Assembly (NCBI RefSeq): GCF_016428805.1 | Contig: NZ_JAELTJ010000030.1 | Coordinates: 1-50,075 of the forward strand | Source: Achromobacter sp. ASV32 | GTDB lineage: Bacteria; Pseudomonadota; Gammaproteobacteria; Burkholderiales; Burkholderiaceae_B | DNA length: 50,075 bases | Reading direction: 5' to 3' | Shown here: positions 1 through 12,100 of the stretch, one piece after another | Numbering within the stretch: position 1 is the first letter of the stretch | Layout: each line of letters starts with the position of its first letter | The notes under the pieces: model-generated | Database searches by the model: none | The model's input: only the letters and a program-made list of their open reading frames with translations | What the model was told of the DNA's origin: nothing | Position numbers and translations under genes: made by a program

Positions 1-160
<160 letters not shown>

Positions 161-1133
161 GCGCGGCATCGGCTGCCGGAGCGGCGGCGCCTTCGGCGGC
201 GGCGGGCGCCGCGGCCACGGCCGGGGCCGGCACGTCGCCGCCCAGGGCGGCGGGCGTATTCAGCGGCGGCAGGCTGGCGGCCACCGACGCGGTGGCGCGG
301 CCGTTCACATACAGCGTGACCCGGCTGCCGTCGGCCGTGACGGCCAGGTGCTGCCAGGCGGCGGGCGTCAGCGATTGGCCGGGCTGGCTGCGCTGGCCGT
401 TCACTTCCACGAAGGGCACGCCCTGGTTGATACCGATCAGCAGCGCGTTGCCGGCGTCGCGGCGGGCATACACCAGCTGTTCGCCGGCCGGCTGGTCGGC
501 GCGCACCCAGGCGCTGAAGGTGAAGGCGCCGGCGGCCGGCACGGCCAGCGACGGGCTGGCCGGCAGCATCAGCGGCGCGCCGCCCGCGAACTGCGCGGCA
601 CGGCCGATCACGCCGTCAACGGCGGCGGCCATCGGCGTCTGCGCGTTATTGCTGTTGCCGGTGGTGTCGCGCGGCGGAGCGCCGGCGGCGCCGTCGAAGT
701 GATAGACCAGCGTGTAGTTGGGGTCGAACGTCAACTGGCCGTTGGCGGACGCCGGGGCCTTCTGGTTGCCGTAGTACATCCAGATGTCCTGGCGCTGACC
801 GTCGGCCAGCTCGGGCAGGTCCACCCACACCAGTGCCATGCCCAGCAGCGGGTCGAAGGCTTCCAGCTGGTGGTTCAGCACGGTCTGGTCATCGCCCGCC
901 ACGAAGCGGATGTCGGCGCCCTTCTCGTTGATGCCATCGAACGAGAAATTACCGGTATGCAGGCGCACCAGAAGCGGCGTGCGGCCGGCGGCGCCACCCA
1001 GCGGCGCGCCCTGCGGCGTGCTGTCGACGGTGATCTGCTTGCGGTACTGCCAGTCGGGCTGCCACCAGGCATGGGCGGCGGACGGCAATACGCCGGCCAG
1101 CACGGTCAGCAGGAGCATCAATAAGCGTTGCAT
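161..1133 (-). CDS. DUF2341/LamG protein, 3' end missing (probable ExbB-type energizer subunit)
   Basis: About 324 residues remain; the C-terminus is lost at the contig edge, and any apparent tail reading SYTHLRAHET is translated adapter. A signal peptide (about residues 1-22, ending AHA) is followed by a DUF2341-like domain (about 25-130, with GADIRF and a conserved WVDLPEL stretch) and a LamG/concanavalin-like domain (about 140-290, with FTFSAWVRAD and LYVNG), then an Ala/Pro linker. In related proteobacterial loci this arrangement precedes a MotA/TolQ/ExbB proton-channel domain, with exbD and tonB genes downstream; that part is inferred because it lies outside the contig. The ATG at 1133 is chosen because GGAG lies 8 bases upstream; a TTG at 1139 is too close to it. 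The gene follows tpsB by 37 bases and is probably cotranscribed. Confidence 0.8.
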
Positions 1134-1170
1134 GGTCAAGACTCCGGGGTAAATACGGTTTCGCGCGCGC

Positions 1171-2790
1171 TCAGAAGCTGGCGCGTACGCTGAAGTTCAG
1201 TCGAGGATCGTGTTTCTTGGTGTTCGGGCCATCCTTGAGCGGATAGCCCCAGTCCAGCGAGCCGGACAGCCAGTCCAGCACCTGCAGGCGCGTGCCCAGG
1301 CCGACGCTGGCCAGCGAATAGCTGGCGTCCTGCTCGGGCAAGGGGTCGCGCAGGCGCAGCGTGGCGGCGTCGGCAAACGCATAGAAGCGCCATTCATTGA
1401 CATTGCTGCCCAGCCAGCGGGCCAGCGACGGCGTGCGCCATTCGACCGAGCCCAGGAAGCCGTCATCGCCGGTGCGCTCGGCGGCCAGGTAGCCGCGCAC
1501 GCTGGTGCTGCCGCCGGCCGAGAACTGTTCGTTGGACACCAGCGCGCCCGACGACAGCTGGAAGCCGGCGCGCAGGCCCAGTTGCCAGTCGCCGAACAGG
1601 TTCTGCGTGTGGGTGCCGTCACCGCGCAGCAGCGCGAAGCTGGGGCTGGCGCGATAGCGCTTGTCGTCGAATTCCTTCCAGTCGCTGCCCATGCCGAAGA
1701 ACGAACGGGTCGCGCCCACGACCGACAGGCCCACGCTGCTTTGCGACGCTTCGGAATAGCGGTAGCCGTTGTACGAGAAAGTGAACGGCACGTACTTGAG
1801 CGGAATGCGGTCTTCGTTGTTGCCGAAGCGCGTGGTCTCGTCGAACTTCTTGTAGTCCAGCCCGACGGACAGCGAGTTGTACCAGTCGCCCTGCGGCGCC
1901 AGGGTATAGATGGCGCTCATGCCGAACGAGTAGCCCTTGCCCAGCACGTTGGTGCCGCCGATGGTGGCGACGTTGCTGTCGCTCTTGTAGCCGGTGAACT
2001 GCAGGCTCCATTGCTTGTCCAGCGGCATCGAATACGAGCCGGACCAGACCTTGGCGTTGTCGGTTTCCTGCGGCGCGGTAAAAAAGGTCAGGCTGACCGA
2101 ATGGCCCAGCTGCCACAGGTTGTCGTACCCCAGAGACGCCGTGCTGCGCAGCCGGGTGGTGTCGGCGCTGTAGTCGTTGTTCAGGCCCAGGCTGGCATGC
2201 CAGGGATTCTTGTCCTCGACCTTCAGGTCCACGTCCATGGTGCCGGGCACGCGGCCTTCCTTGACCAGCGGCACGACCTGGCGGCTGGCGCCCTTGTTCA
2301 GGTCGGTCAGCTGGGCCTGCGCCTGGTTGAAATTGGGCACGGCGCCTTCCTGCAGCGCCGGCACCTCGTCGCGGATGGTCAGCGGCGAATAGTGCTTGGC
2401 GCCCACCACGCGCACCCGGCCCACCTTGGTCTCGGCGACCTGCAGGAACACGATGCCATCGGCCACCTGCTGCTCGGGCAGGTCGACGTACACGGACTGG
2501 TAGCCGCGTTCCTGGTAGATCGTCTGCAGCGCTTCGCGCGCCGACTCGATGTCGGCCAGCGTACGGTCCGGCCCCAGGTAGGGGTAAACGGCTTTTTCGA
2601 TATCGCGCGCATCCAGCACGGTGTTGCCGCGCACGATGTATTCGTTGATGTTGACGCGGCGCGCGTTGCTGTCCGCGGCCGGCGCCGGCTGCGCCCAGGC
2701 CGCGCCCGTGGCCAGCGCCAGCACCATCGCCCCGGGCGCGCTGCGCATCATGGCGCGCAGCGCGCCGACCCTGCTCTCGAAATCATGCAT
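1171..2790 (-). CDS. TpsB family outer-membrane transporter (ShlB/FhaC/HecB type)
   Basis: This 539-residue protein should form the outer-membrane pore that exports the TpsA exoproteins. After a signal peptide (hydrophobic core ending AWAQ) come two POTRA domains (roughly residues 45-120 and 122-195), which in FhaC bind the TPS domain of the substrate, and then a 16-strand barrel ending in SVRASF with a terminal Phe. The family signature VRGY, at the tip of the loop that folds into the pore, is encoded at 1489-1500 within GGSTSVRGYLAAERTGDDGF. Length is normal for the family. The ATG at 2790 is preferred over an upstream in-frame start at 2862 because it gives a more usual signal sequence; the ribosome site is weak. 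It is the only tpsB in the window although two tpsA genes lie upstream, so it probably serves both. Confidence 0.93.
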   Translation of the reverse strand: MHDFESRVGALRAMMRSAPGAMVLALATGAAWAQPAPAADSNARRVNINEYIVRGNTVLDARDIEKAVYPYLGPDRTLADIESAREALQTIYQERGYQSVYVDLPEQQVADGIVFLQVAETKVGRVRVVGAKHYSPLTIRDEVPALQEGAVPNFNQAQAQLTDLNKGASRQVVPLVKEGRVPGTMDVDLKVEDKNPWHASLGLNNDYSADTTRLRSTASLGYDNLWQLGHSVSLTFFTAPQETDNAKVWSGSYSMPLDKQWSLQFTGYKSDSNVATIGGTNVLGKGYSFGMSAIYTLAPQGDWYNSLSVGLDYKKFDETTRFGNNEDRIPLKYVPFTFSYNGYRYSEASQSSVGLSVVGATRSFFGMGSDWKEFDDKRYRASPSFALLRGDGTHTQNLFGDWQLGLRAGFQLSSGALVSNEQFSAGGSTSVRGYLAAERTGDDGFLGSVEWRTPSLARWLGSNVNEWRFYAFADAATLRLRDPLPEQDASYSLASVGLGTRLQVLDWLSGSLDWGYPLKDGPNTKKHDPRLNFSVRASF

Positions 2791-2914
2791 AGCGATGCAC
2801 TCAGTTCCTTGTGTGATAACCGGTCTGGCACCGGCCGCTACCGTGCAGTGCGCTTGCGACAATCCCGTTACGGTTTTCTGCCCGCATACCCGCGTCTACA
2901 GCTTCTGCTTGTTA

Positions 2915-2962
2915 CTAGACGTTCCGGCACGGCGCGGACTGCGCGTTGTAAGAAAAATTTCA
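2915..2962 (-). promoter_or_regulatory. Predicted ECF-sigma promoter of tpsB with inverted Pho-box-like element
   Basis: On the minus strand an AT-rich element TGAAATTTTT starts at 2962, CGCAGTC lies 19 bases further on (2943-2937) and GTCTAG starts 42 bases further on (2920-2915). The same three blocks at the same spacing occur before tpsA1, and the first and last also occur before tpsA2. GTCT suits the -10 of FecI-like ECF sigma factors. Read on the plus strand the AT-rich block is a weak Pho box (about 12 of 18 positions of the E. coli consensus). The identification is by comparison within this window only. Confidence 0.6.
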
Positions 2963-3001
2963 TGAAACAGCGCCGGCCCGGGGAAAAGCGGCGCCAGAAA
3001 G

Positions 3002-3040
3002 CATCAGGGCCCGGCATTTGCCGGGCCCTGATGGCTTTTT
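3002..3040 (-). terminator. Strong hairpin between tpsA1 and tpsB
   Basis: A perfect 14-bp stem (3002-3015 with 3020-3033) closes a 4-base loop. The plus strand carries GCTTTTT after the stem and the minus strand CTTTCT, so it can act on both strands. It sits 71 bases past the tpsA1 stop and before the tpsB promoter, so it probably ends or attenuates the 12.7-kb tpsA1 transcript and leaves tpsB to its own promoter. Confidence 0.75.
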
Positions 3041-3110
3041 CACCCGCCGTGTCTGTGACGCGGGCGTGACACGGCGGCCGGTATTTCAGCCGCCGGGTTC
3101 ACACGGCGCC

Positions 3111-6100
3111 TCAACCGCCGCCGTCCACGCCCTGCACCTGCACCACGCCATCGGGCCGGTAGGCCGGCGCCGCGGCGCGCGGTTGCGCCGGCGCGGGCGC
3201 GGCCGGCTCGTCGCCAAAGCCCAGAATCTGCACGCTGATGATGGACGGCTGGTTCTGCCGCGCCTGGTTCTGGGCGCGCTGCACCGAGTCCTGCGCGGCG
3301 CTGGACGCCGCCGAGGACGCGGCGCTGGCCGACGCCAGCGCGCCGGTGTTCACCACCGCCGTCACCGGGATCCCCTTGCTGTCGCCCTGCACCTGGATGT
3401 TGGCCGCGTTGACCACGTGCAGCGCCGCCACGTTGACGTTGCCCGAGACCCGGATGCCGGCCTCCCCCGCATCGATGGTGCCCAGGGGCGCGATCAGGTC
3501 CACGTCGCCGGCCGGCACTTCGGCAATCGGCGCCAGCGTGGCGATGCCCGCGCCGGTGGATGGCGCCGACGGCGACAGGGTGATGTTACCCAGGGCGTCA
3601 TAGACCCGCTTGGGCGGCGTGTAGATCACCGTGGTCTTGGCGCCGCGGCCCGCGTTGATGTCGCCCTCCGACGACCAGGCCTGGATGTGGCCACCGAAGG
3701 TGGTCATGATGCGACTCTGGCCCAGCAGCACGCTGCCCAGCGCGTACAGCTGGATGTCGCCCTGCCCCTGCGTCACCACGCCCGACGACGCTGGCGGCGC
3801 CGCGCCCTCGATGCCCAGCACCTGCTGGCCGCCCGGCGTCAGCACCTGGATGTCGCCGCCGAACTGCGTGCGCAGGCCGGCGCCGCCATACATGGTGAAG
3901 TCGCCCTGATACAGGCGCTGCGCGCCCTGGGCGTCGGTCTGCGGGAACAGCGCCGCAATCGCGCGGCGGCCTCGCAGGTAGCTGCCGCTGCGCGGGCCGT
4001 CCTGCTCGTTGTATTCGCGGCCGCCCTTGCGCAGTTCGGCGAAGTACAGCTGGCGGGCGTAGATGCCCTGCTGCTCGGCTGCCAGCGCAGCCAGTGCGGC
4101 GCGCGCGCCGTCCTCGCCGCCGTCGTAGCCATGGTGCGTGCGCAGCCAGTTGACCAGGTGCAGCTCGCTTTCCTGGCGATAGTCCTGCATCAGGTCGCGG
4201 CGCTTGCGCGCCGGATCGGCTGCCACCTCGGCATCCAGCAGCGCCTGGCGTTGCGCCAGTTCGGCCGGCGCGCCCGATTCGTCGCCCTGGTAGCCATACG
4301 CCTGGCGCAGCCAGCCGGCCAGCGTCAGCTCACCGGCATAGGACTGCACCACGCGGTCCGGATTGGCACCCAGCGTCTGGCCCGCGGCCAGCGCGCGTGC
4401 CGGATCCAGGTAGCGCGCCAGCAGGCCGGCGTAGTCCGGCCCCTGCGGGCCGACGCCCGCCAGCACGGCAATGCTGGCGCCGGGGCGCGCGTCGCCGCGC
4501 ACGATGGCGCCCACGCTGACGACGCTGGCCACGTCGTCCTGGCGGATGTTGCGGCCCGCCTGCACCAGCAGCGTACCGGGGCCGGCGACCTTCAGATCGG
4601 CCTGCACGATATCGCGGCCCGCGGTCACTTGCGACAGATCGCTGGCATTGCTGTGCAGCCCCAGCGCGCTCATCCCGAGGATGTCGCGCCCTGCCCGCAC
4701 CGAGACCGGCAATGCGGCCTCGTACCAGGTCATCACGGTTTTGGGTCGGCCCAGCAGGCTGCGCGGCGCGAGCCGCGTCTCGGCGCCTGCGCGCAGGCCG
4801 ACGATATCGCCATTCACGGCATGGAAGCGCGCCAGTTCTCCTTCCGCTTGACGCGGCGAGGCATCCAACGGGGTGTTGGGCCCGAACACGAACAGGGGCT
4901 TGGGCGAGTTCGGCCAGACCACGTTGCCTTCGACCGAGGCATTGGACAGCGTCTGGGTATTGTTCTCGCCGCCATTGCTGGCCATGAAGCCGGGACGCCA
5001 CGGTGTCGGCAGCGGGGTGTCCGCGCCCGACATCGACACCGCATGCGCGCCCGCCGCGAAGATCGAGCCGCCCGCCAGCATCGACAACGCCCCGCTGGAC
5101 GACGGCGCCAGCAACAGCACATGATTGACGCCGTCGGCCTCGCGCGTGGTGGTGGCCAGGATGATATTGCCGCCGGCCGCCGTCACATCAAGCTTGGACG
5201 GATAGACGTAGCTGATCTGCAGCTGCGCGCCGATCCGGGTCGTCTCCTCGATCAGCAGGTCCGTACCGGGCCGGAACGTATTGTTGGTGCTCAACGGCGT
5301 GACGTTGCCGCCCGCCGAGAACAGGTCGATGGCCGTGCCCGGCGTCCACAGCGTGAACCAGCTTTCCGCGCCACCGCCCTTGACCAGGCTGCCCTGGGTA
5401 TACGGGCTGGTATTGATCTGGCGCACGCGGCCGGGGTCCGGCGCGTCGGCCAGCACCAGGTCGCCGCGCGTGTCGAACGACGCCACGGCATCGCCCAGCA
5501 GCAGGCGCGGTCCGCCCAAGGGTTTCCCGCCGCCCACCGCGGACAGGTCGGGGGCCCGCAGCTGCGCGCCGTCGCCATAGAACAGCGAGATGCCGCCCAC
5601 GCGTCCGGCCGTCAAGGCCAGCTGGCCGCGCAGGTTGACCAGCAGCCCGTTGAGGTCGACGTCTTCCATGCTGCCGGCGTAGCCGCCGCCCAGGCCGCTG
5701 GCGCCGTCGGACTGCTGCACCGCGCGCAGGTTCGGGTTGAACGCGCCGCCGATCCGCAGGTCCATGTCGCCGCCGCCCGTCAGCACCAGGTCGCCGCCGA
5801 CCACCCGGCCGGTGCCGGCCACCACGGCCACCAGGGCCTGCGAGCGGCCGGAGGCCATGTTGTTGTTGAGCAGCGCGTCGCCGCGCGGGTCGCGCACGCC
5901 GGCATCGCGGCCGGCGGCGATGCTGAGATTGCCGCCGCCCAGGGTGCCGAAGCCGGTGAAGCCGACCACCCGCGGCTGTTCCCCGTTGGTCGACGAATTG
6001 GCGGCGTACGTGCCGAAGTTGATCCACCAGCTCGAGGCGATATCCGTCACGCCCGGCATGCCCACGCTGCCCTGGCGCCACAGCCAGTTGCTGAGCGCGG

Positions 6101-9100
6101 CGCTGGGATACTTGGGATATTCGACGTCCGGCGTGCCGTACGGCTGGGCGTTCATGGCGGTCTTGGCCCACGCGTCGCCATAGATGTCGCGGCCCGCCGC
6201 CACGGTCAGGTTGCCGCCCTGGTCCGGATACCAGGCGCGGTAGGCGGCCAGCGCCGCGTCGTACTTGCCGTCGTACTGGATGGTGCCCAGCACGGCATCG
6301 TCGGCGGTAGTGCCGCGCGGCAGGTTGAAACGCGCATCCTGCCCCGCCCCCAGCGACGATGGCGTGCCGGCCGTGTACACGCCGTATACCGACGCCATGC
6401 CGACGTCGCGCCCGGCCAGCAGCGACAGGTCGCCAGTGCCGGTGCGCAACACGCTGAACAGCGGGGTACGGTCACCGTAGCGGTAGTCGCGCTTGGTGGT
6501 GGTCTCGGTGCGGCCGCCGCCTTCGCAATTGCCGGTCTCACCGCAGAACTCATCTTCCGAGATGCCCCACTCGGCTTCCAGCTCCACCACGTAGCGGCCC
6601 TTGCCGGACTCGTCGCCGAACCAGTAGATCGACCCCGCCGCCGTCAGCTTGCGCTTGCCCGCCTCGCAATAGCCCGTGCTGTTGCAGAAACTGTCCTCGC
6701 TCATCTCGTACTGGTCGGCAATGGGCTTGACGGGCGTGCCCAGCAACGACTGATCGAGTTCCAGTTCGTCGATGGCGCGCTGCGTCAGCACCCGCTCGCC
6801 GATGAAGACGTTGGTGACGCTCTTGCTGCCATAACCCAGCTTGCCGTAGTGCGTGTCGGCCAGAATGATGTCCCCCTGGCCGTCCGGCTTGCGCGCCGCC
6901 ATGTCGGCCGACGTCAGGTCGGCGCCGGCCACGGCCATCAGGCTCCAGGCGCTGGCGCCTTCGCCCAGCATCGGCGCCAGGGCCCAGTTGCGGCCCTGCC
7001 TGCCATCCGGGCCCACCGGGCGCAGGTTGATGGGTTGATCGCCGGGCAGCTCGATATACGTCTGCGACGGAATCAGCGAACCGCGCGCCAGGTTCAGCGG
7101 CGCGCTGGCCTTCAAGGCCGCCGCCAGGGGCACGCCCTTGGGCCAGGTAAAGGCCTGCAACGCCGCCTCGCTGCGCAGCGTGAAGCCCGCGCCCAGGCGG
7201 GCGCCGGCGCCCAATGCCAGGGCTTCCTGCAGCACCGTGCCGGCGCGCAGCACGCGGCCGTCGGCCAGCGTCAGGTCACCCGTCAGCACCAGGCCCGCGG
7301 GCAGGGCCAAGGGGCCATTCAGCGTCGCCGCCATCGGCAGCACGGTGCCGGCCGGCAGCGTGGCGGCCTGCGCCGGCAGGTCGTAGTTCAGCGCCCGGCC
7401 GGCCGGGAAGAGGGTGCCCGCTTCCAGCTGAACGCCATCGATGGGCACCACCAGATCTTCGCCGAACGGCGTCTGGCCATTGCCGAGGAAACGCCCTTCG
7501 ACCAGCTTCCAGCCGCCGTCGTCAATCGTATCGGGCGGCGGCGCGAAGCCGTCGTTGATGCTGCCGTGGATGGCCAGGTCGCCGCCGGCGCGCAGCACCA
7601 GCTTGCCGGGCTCGCCGTAGCCGCGCAGCGCGGCCACCGTGCGGTTGGCGCCGGGGCCGTAGCGGTAGCCGGACAAGTCGATGTCACCCGACACCGTCAG
7701 GTTGCCATCGGGCGTGGCGCTGACGATCTCGACGCCCGGCCGCAAGTGGTACGGGCCCAGCGCCGCCAGCCTGGCGGTCAGCGCGCCATTGCCGAGCGCG
7801 GCGTTCATATAGGCCACGCTCTCGCCGTCGATGCCGTCCAGATAGGCCTGCGTGATCAGCTGCGGCGTCTTGCCGCTGACGTCGGGCAGCGCGGCCGACG
7901 GCGCATCGTCATAGCGGCGGAAGGCATTCACGGCGACAGTCTTGGCGCCCAGGATCCGAGGCGTGCCCGTGATGCTGATGGCCACATCGTTGGCGCCATC
8001 GCCCGACCCGGCAATGGCGCCGCGTTCGGCGCCGCCGCCCAGGCGGCGCGCGTTCAGGTCGAGCGTGCCAAGCTGGCGGCCGCCCAGGCGGCCGGGGTCG
8101 TCGGTGCCGGCGCGCAGATCGAAGGCCGCGCCGGCGCCCAGCGCCAGCGTGCCGTCGCGCGAGGTCAGTTCGATGATGGCGCGGTTGGTGGCGTCGATGA
8201 CCTTGCCATAGCTGTCCAGGCGCAGGCGTTCGCCATGCGCGTCCAGCAGGCCGTTGATGCGCAGGTCGTCGCGGGCCGCCAGGCGGATGCTACCCACCTG
8301 CCGGCCGCTGGCGTCGATGCGGCCGTTGACGGTCAGGCTGCCGCCGTCGACGCTGATCTCGACGACACGCGCCCGCAGCTCGTCGCCCACCACCAGGTCG
8401 CCCTGCTTGAGCTGGAAGCGACGGGCGCCCGTAACGCCGCCCTGGTTCAACCGTTGGTTCAGGCCCGCGAAATCCGCCAGCGTCTGCGCGCGCAGCGTGA
8501 TCTCGGCGCCGTCGTAGGGCACGCGCGTGCCACCGGCGTCGTGCTCTCCGCTGGCGCTGCCCAGAATGGTGCCGTCCAGTGCCACGCGGCCGCCGGTCAC
8601 GCCCAGCGCCACGGCCTGCATGCGGCCGCCGCGCTGCTTGCGCGCCGACAGGTCGATGACCGACCCGGCCGCCTGCACGATATTGCCCGTCACGCTGTTC
8701 AGGTCCAGGTCGCCGCCCCAGCTGTATCGCGTGGCATCGAATGCCGTGAAGGCGCGCCCCGCCAGGTCGATGCGCGCGCCCGCCCCCAGCGTGATGTCGC
8801 CGTCGGCCTTGACGATCAGCTTGCCCGAGGGCAGCGCCACGGTCGAGTCCAGCGTGACGCGCTGCGCCTTCAGATCGAGCGTGGCGCCGAGCGCGTCGCG
8901 GGCCGGGGCCACGGCGCCGGTGCCCGCCAGCGCCAGCGCGCCGCCGGCGCGCAACGCCAGCGTCGCGCCCGCCTCGCCCGTCAGCAGCGGCGTGCGCAGC
9001 ATCAGGTCGCCGCCCTGGTAGCGCCAGCCTTCGCCGGCCGCGTAGCCGTTCTGCTTGTGATAAACGTGCAGGCTGCCGGTCGACACGCCCGTGATCATCC

Positions 9101-12100
9101 GGGCGGCTTCCAGGTTGACCGTGGCAAAGCCCAGCGCCAGCCGGTTGGCCGGCACCAGCGAGGCCGGCACCGTGTAGGGCGAGTAGTCGAAGCGGATGAC
9201 GTCGGCCGCGATCGTCAGGCTGCCGTCGCCCAGGCGATCCAGCACCGCGCCGCCCGGCGCGGCCGGCGTGTCGTAGCCCAACGGCACTTTGCCGGCCGGG
9301 CTGGCCATGACCGAGCCGGCCCAGACGAACTCCGGCGCGCTGATGCGCGCGGTATCGCCGGCCGCGCCGTAGCCATACACGGCCGGTGCGCCCAGCACCA
9401 GCCGCCGCAAGGCCGAGGGACCGGCCGCGGCGCGGGTGTCCAGCGTCACCGCGCCATAGACGTTGATGGATTCAGCGGCATTGAAGATCAGGCTTTCCAG
9501 CCCGGGGGCACCCAACGCCGTATTGCCGCGCAGCAGCCGCGCCAGGGCGTCCTGGTCCAGCGCCAGTCCGGGCGGCAATTGTCCCGCCGCGGCGGCCTGC
9601 GCCAGTGCCTGCGGCGAGCCCAGGTTCAGGCCGGACACGCTCAGCATCAGGTTGCGCGTGCCGTACTCGACGTTGTCGCGCAAGGTGAAGGCGCCGTTGG
9701 TGGCCGCGCCGAGGGTGCCTTCGGACACCAGGCGCGTGGTTCCCGAGCAGACGCTCGCGCAAGCGCCGATGTCGATAGCCACCCGGCCGTCTTGCTCCGG
9801 CGGCCGCAAGTTGACCAGCCCATTGGACAAGACCAAGGCGCCGTTGGACTGGACCGAATAGTAATAGCCGCCACGTGCGTCCTGCGGCGCCGCCCCCCGC
9901 CCGACCGTGGACAGGACGGCCCCCTGCTCAACGGTAATACTGCCGTTGGTGGGCGCGAGCAGCACGAGCTCCGGCGCGTACAGGCGGGCGCCGCCGCGCA
10001 CCAGCACGCGTTGCGAGTCGCCGCCCAGGCTGATCGCGCCGAGCGAATTGGCGGAGGCGCCTATCGCGCCGCCCAGCACCATGCGGGCGGGAAGCAAGGC
10101 GTTGAGCGCGTCGGCGGAGACCGCCACGCCAGGGCCGGCCAGGGCCGGCGCCTGCCCCGGCCCCAGAATTTCCAGGCCGCCGCCGCGCACGTCCACGGCC
10201 AGGGTGCCGCCCGCGCCGGTACTGCCCGGCGCCGCGGAGAAACGCGCCACGCCGCCGAACGATACGGCCGGCGTGCCTTCGCGGCCCGCGCCCGGTGTCA
10301 GCTTCAGGCGCAGCATGCCCGCGTCGGCCGGCAGCATCGGCAACGGCGTGCCGGTGCGGGCCGCGTTCGCCGCCAGGAAGGCGCTGTACGAGGTTTCGTT
10401 GTATTGCGCATGGCGGCGCACCACGTCGCCCGGCGTCACCAGCAGCTGGCTGGCGGGCACCGCGCCCGGGCTGACGCCCGGCGCCGTCATCCGGCCCGTG
10501 GTCACCCAGGAACCGCCGCGCGTCGGCGCGGCCTGCGCGGCGTCGAATACGCCCGGCGCGCCGGCCTCGACCCGGAAGGCGCCCGGCAGCAGGGCGAAAT
10601 TGGCGGGCAGCAGCGTGTAGGTGCCGGGCGGCAAGCCCGGCACGCCGGCGCCAATGGTGACGCGCTGGCCGTACGCGGGCACGGCGGCGTCTTTCGTGGC
10701 CGGCGCATAGTCGCCGCCGAAGCCAGGCACGATGGCATAGACGGCATTGCCGGACTTGCTGAAACCGAAGCCGGGATTGGCGTCGGCCATGGCGTACTTG
10801 AGCACGTCCACCGAACCGCCGCGTCCGCGCACGAACGCGGCGCCGGTCAGTTCGCCGCCGCCGGACAGGTCCAGCAGCGAGCCGGCGTCGGCCACGACGG
10901 ATTTCATGTTGATCTGGATCATGCGGGCTGGCGCGCCGTTCAAGTCATTGCCCCCCACGCCGCTGGTCCGGATCTCCTGCCCGCCGTACAGGTACTTGAT
11001 GCCGTCGGTGGTGCCGCCGTAAGGCATGACCAACCCCTGGCCGCTGATCGATGTGACGCTGCCGGCCAGGAAACGCACGCTGGATGGCGCGCCTTCGGGT
11101 CCCATGAAGAGAATCGAGCCGAGCGGCGCGCGCACCACGCCGCCCTGGACGATATTGGGTCCCGACAGCGTCACCGAACCGAAGGCCGAATACGGCATAT
11201 CCGGCATGGCGTCCGTGGCGCGCCGGATCGTCAGCACCGCATCCGGATTCTTCACCGCGCTGCCGCCGCCCTGCCCGTAGTATTCGCCCGCGGCGATCCC
11301 GCCGCCGCCGCCGGTGGTGGGATAGATCTGGGCCGCGGTGACGGTCAGGCGGTTGGGCGCGCCCAGCAGCGTGTTGCCATTGAAGTCCTGGCCCACGGAC
11401 ACGCCCGTCAGGCGCAGGTCGCCAGTCAGGTTCACCTGGACATCATCGAAACTGCGCAAGTCGCGCATGCCGCGCAGGTCCATCATGCCGGCGTCCAGCA
11501 CCAGGCGATGCCCGCGCTTGAGCCAGTCCGGCGTCACCACGCCGACCTGCACCACGCTGTCGGACCCCAGCGGCGGCTCATAGGCCGCGTGATTCAGGAA
11601 CATGTACGGGGCCGACAGGTGCACCAGGCTGCCCGCGGGGGCATTCTGGCTCAGCATCAGCGGGCCCGACAGGCGCAGGCTCTGGGGCATGGCCAGCGTC
11701 AGGCCGCTGTCGGCCCTTACCGACGCGAACAGGGCCAGGTTGCCGAAGCCGCCGGTCTGGACCTGCTCCACGCTCAGGCCGCCGACGCCATAGCGCAGGT
11801 CCGCGCCAAGTTCGCCCGGACGCAGGCTGGCGGGCAATAGGGACGCGCCCTGCTGCTGCGTCAGCGCCAGCACGCGCGGCGTCAGCACCGCGGCGTCGGC
11901 CAGGCTTCTCAGATAGAACGCCGGCGTCAGCGCCACGGCCAGCGTGCCGCCGGCCGCGCCCGGGCCGCCCGCCGCGGCGCGCAGACCGCCGTCCAGATAC
12001 AGGCTGTTGGCCGACGACAGCACGATGCTGCCGCCGTTGTAGGCCAGCAGCGTGGCGCCGCGCCCCGGCAGGTCCACCAGGGCCTGCGAGCCCGATGCAT

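Noticed and set aside
3018-11840. A 2940-codon plus-strand open frame opposite tpsA1
   Set aside because: It is an antisense shadow of a GC-rich gene: Arg/His/Gln-rich, no domain, no ribosome site, and the minus strand encodes a coherent TpsA.
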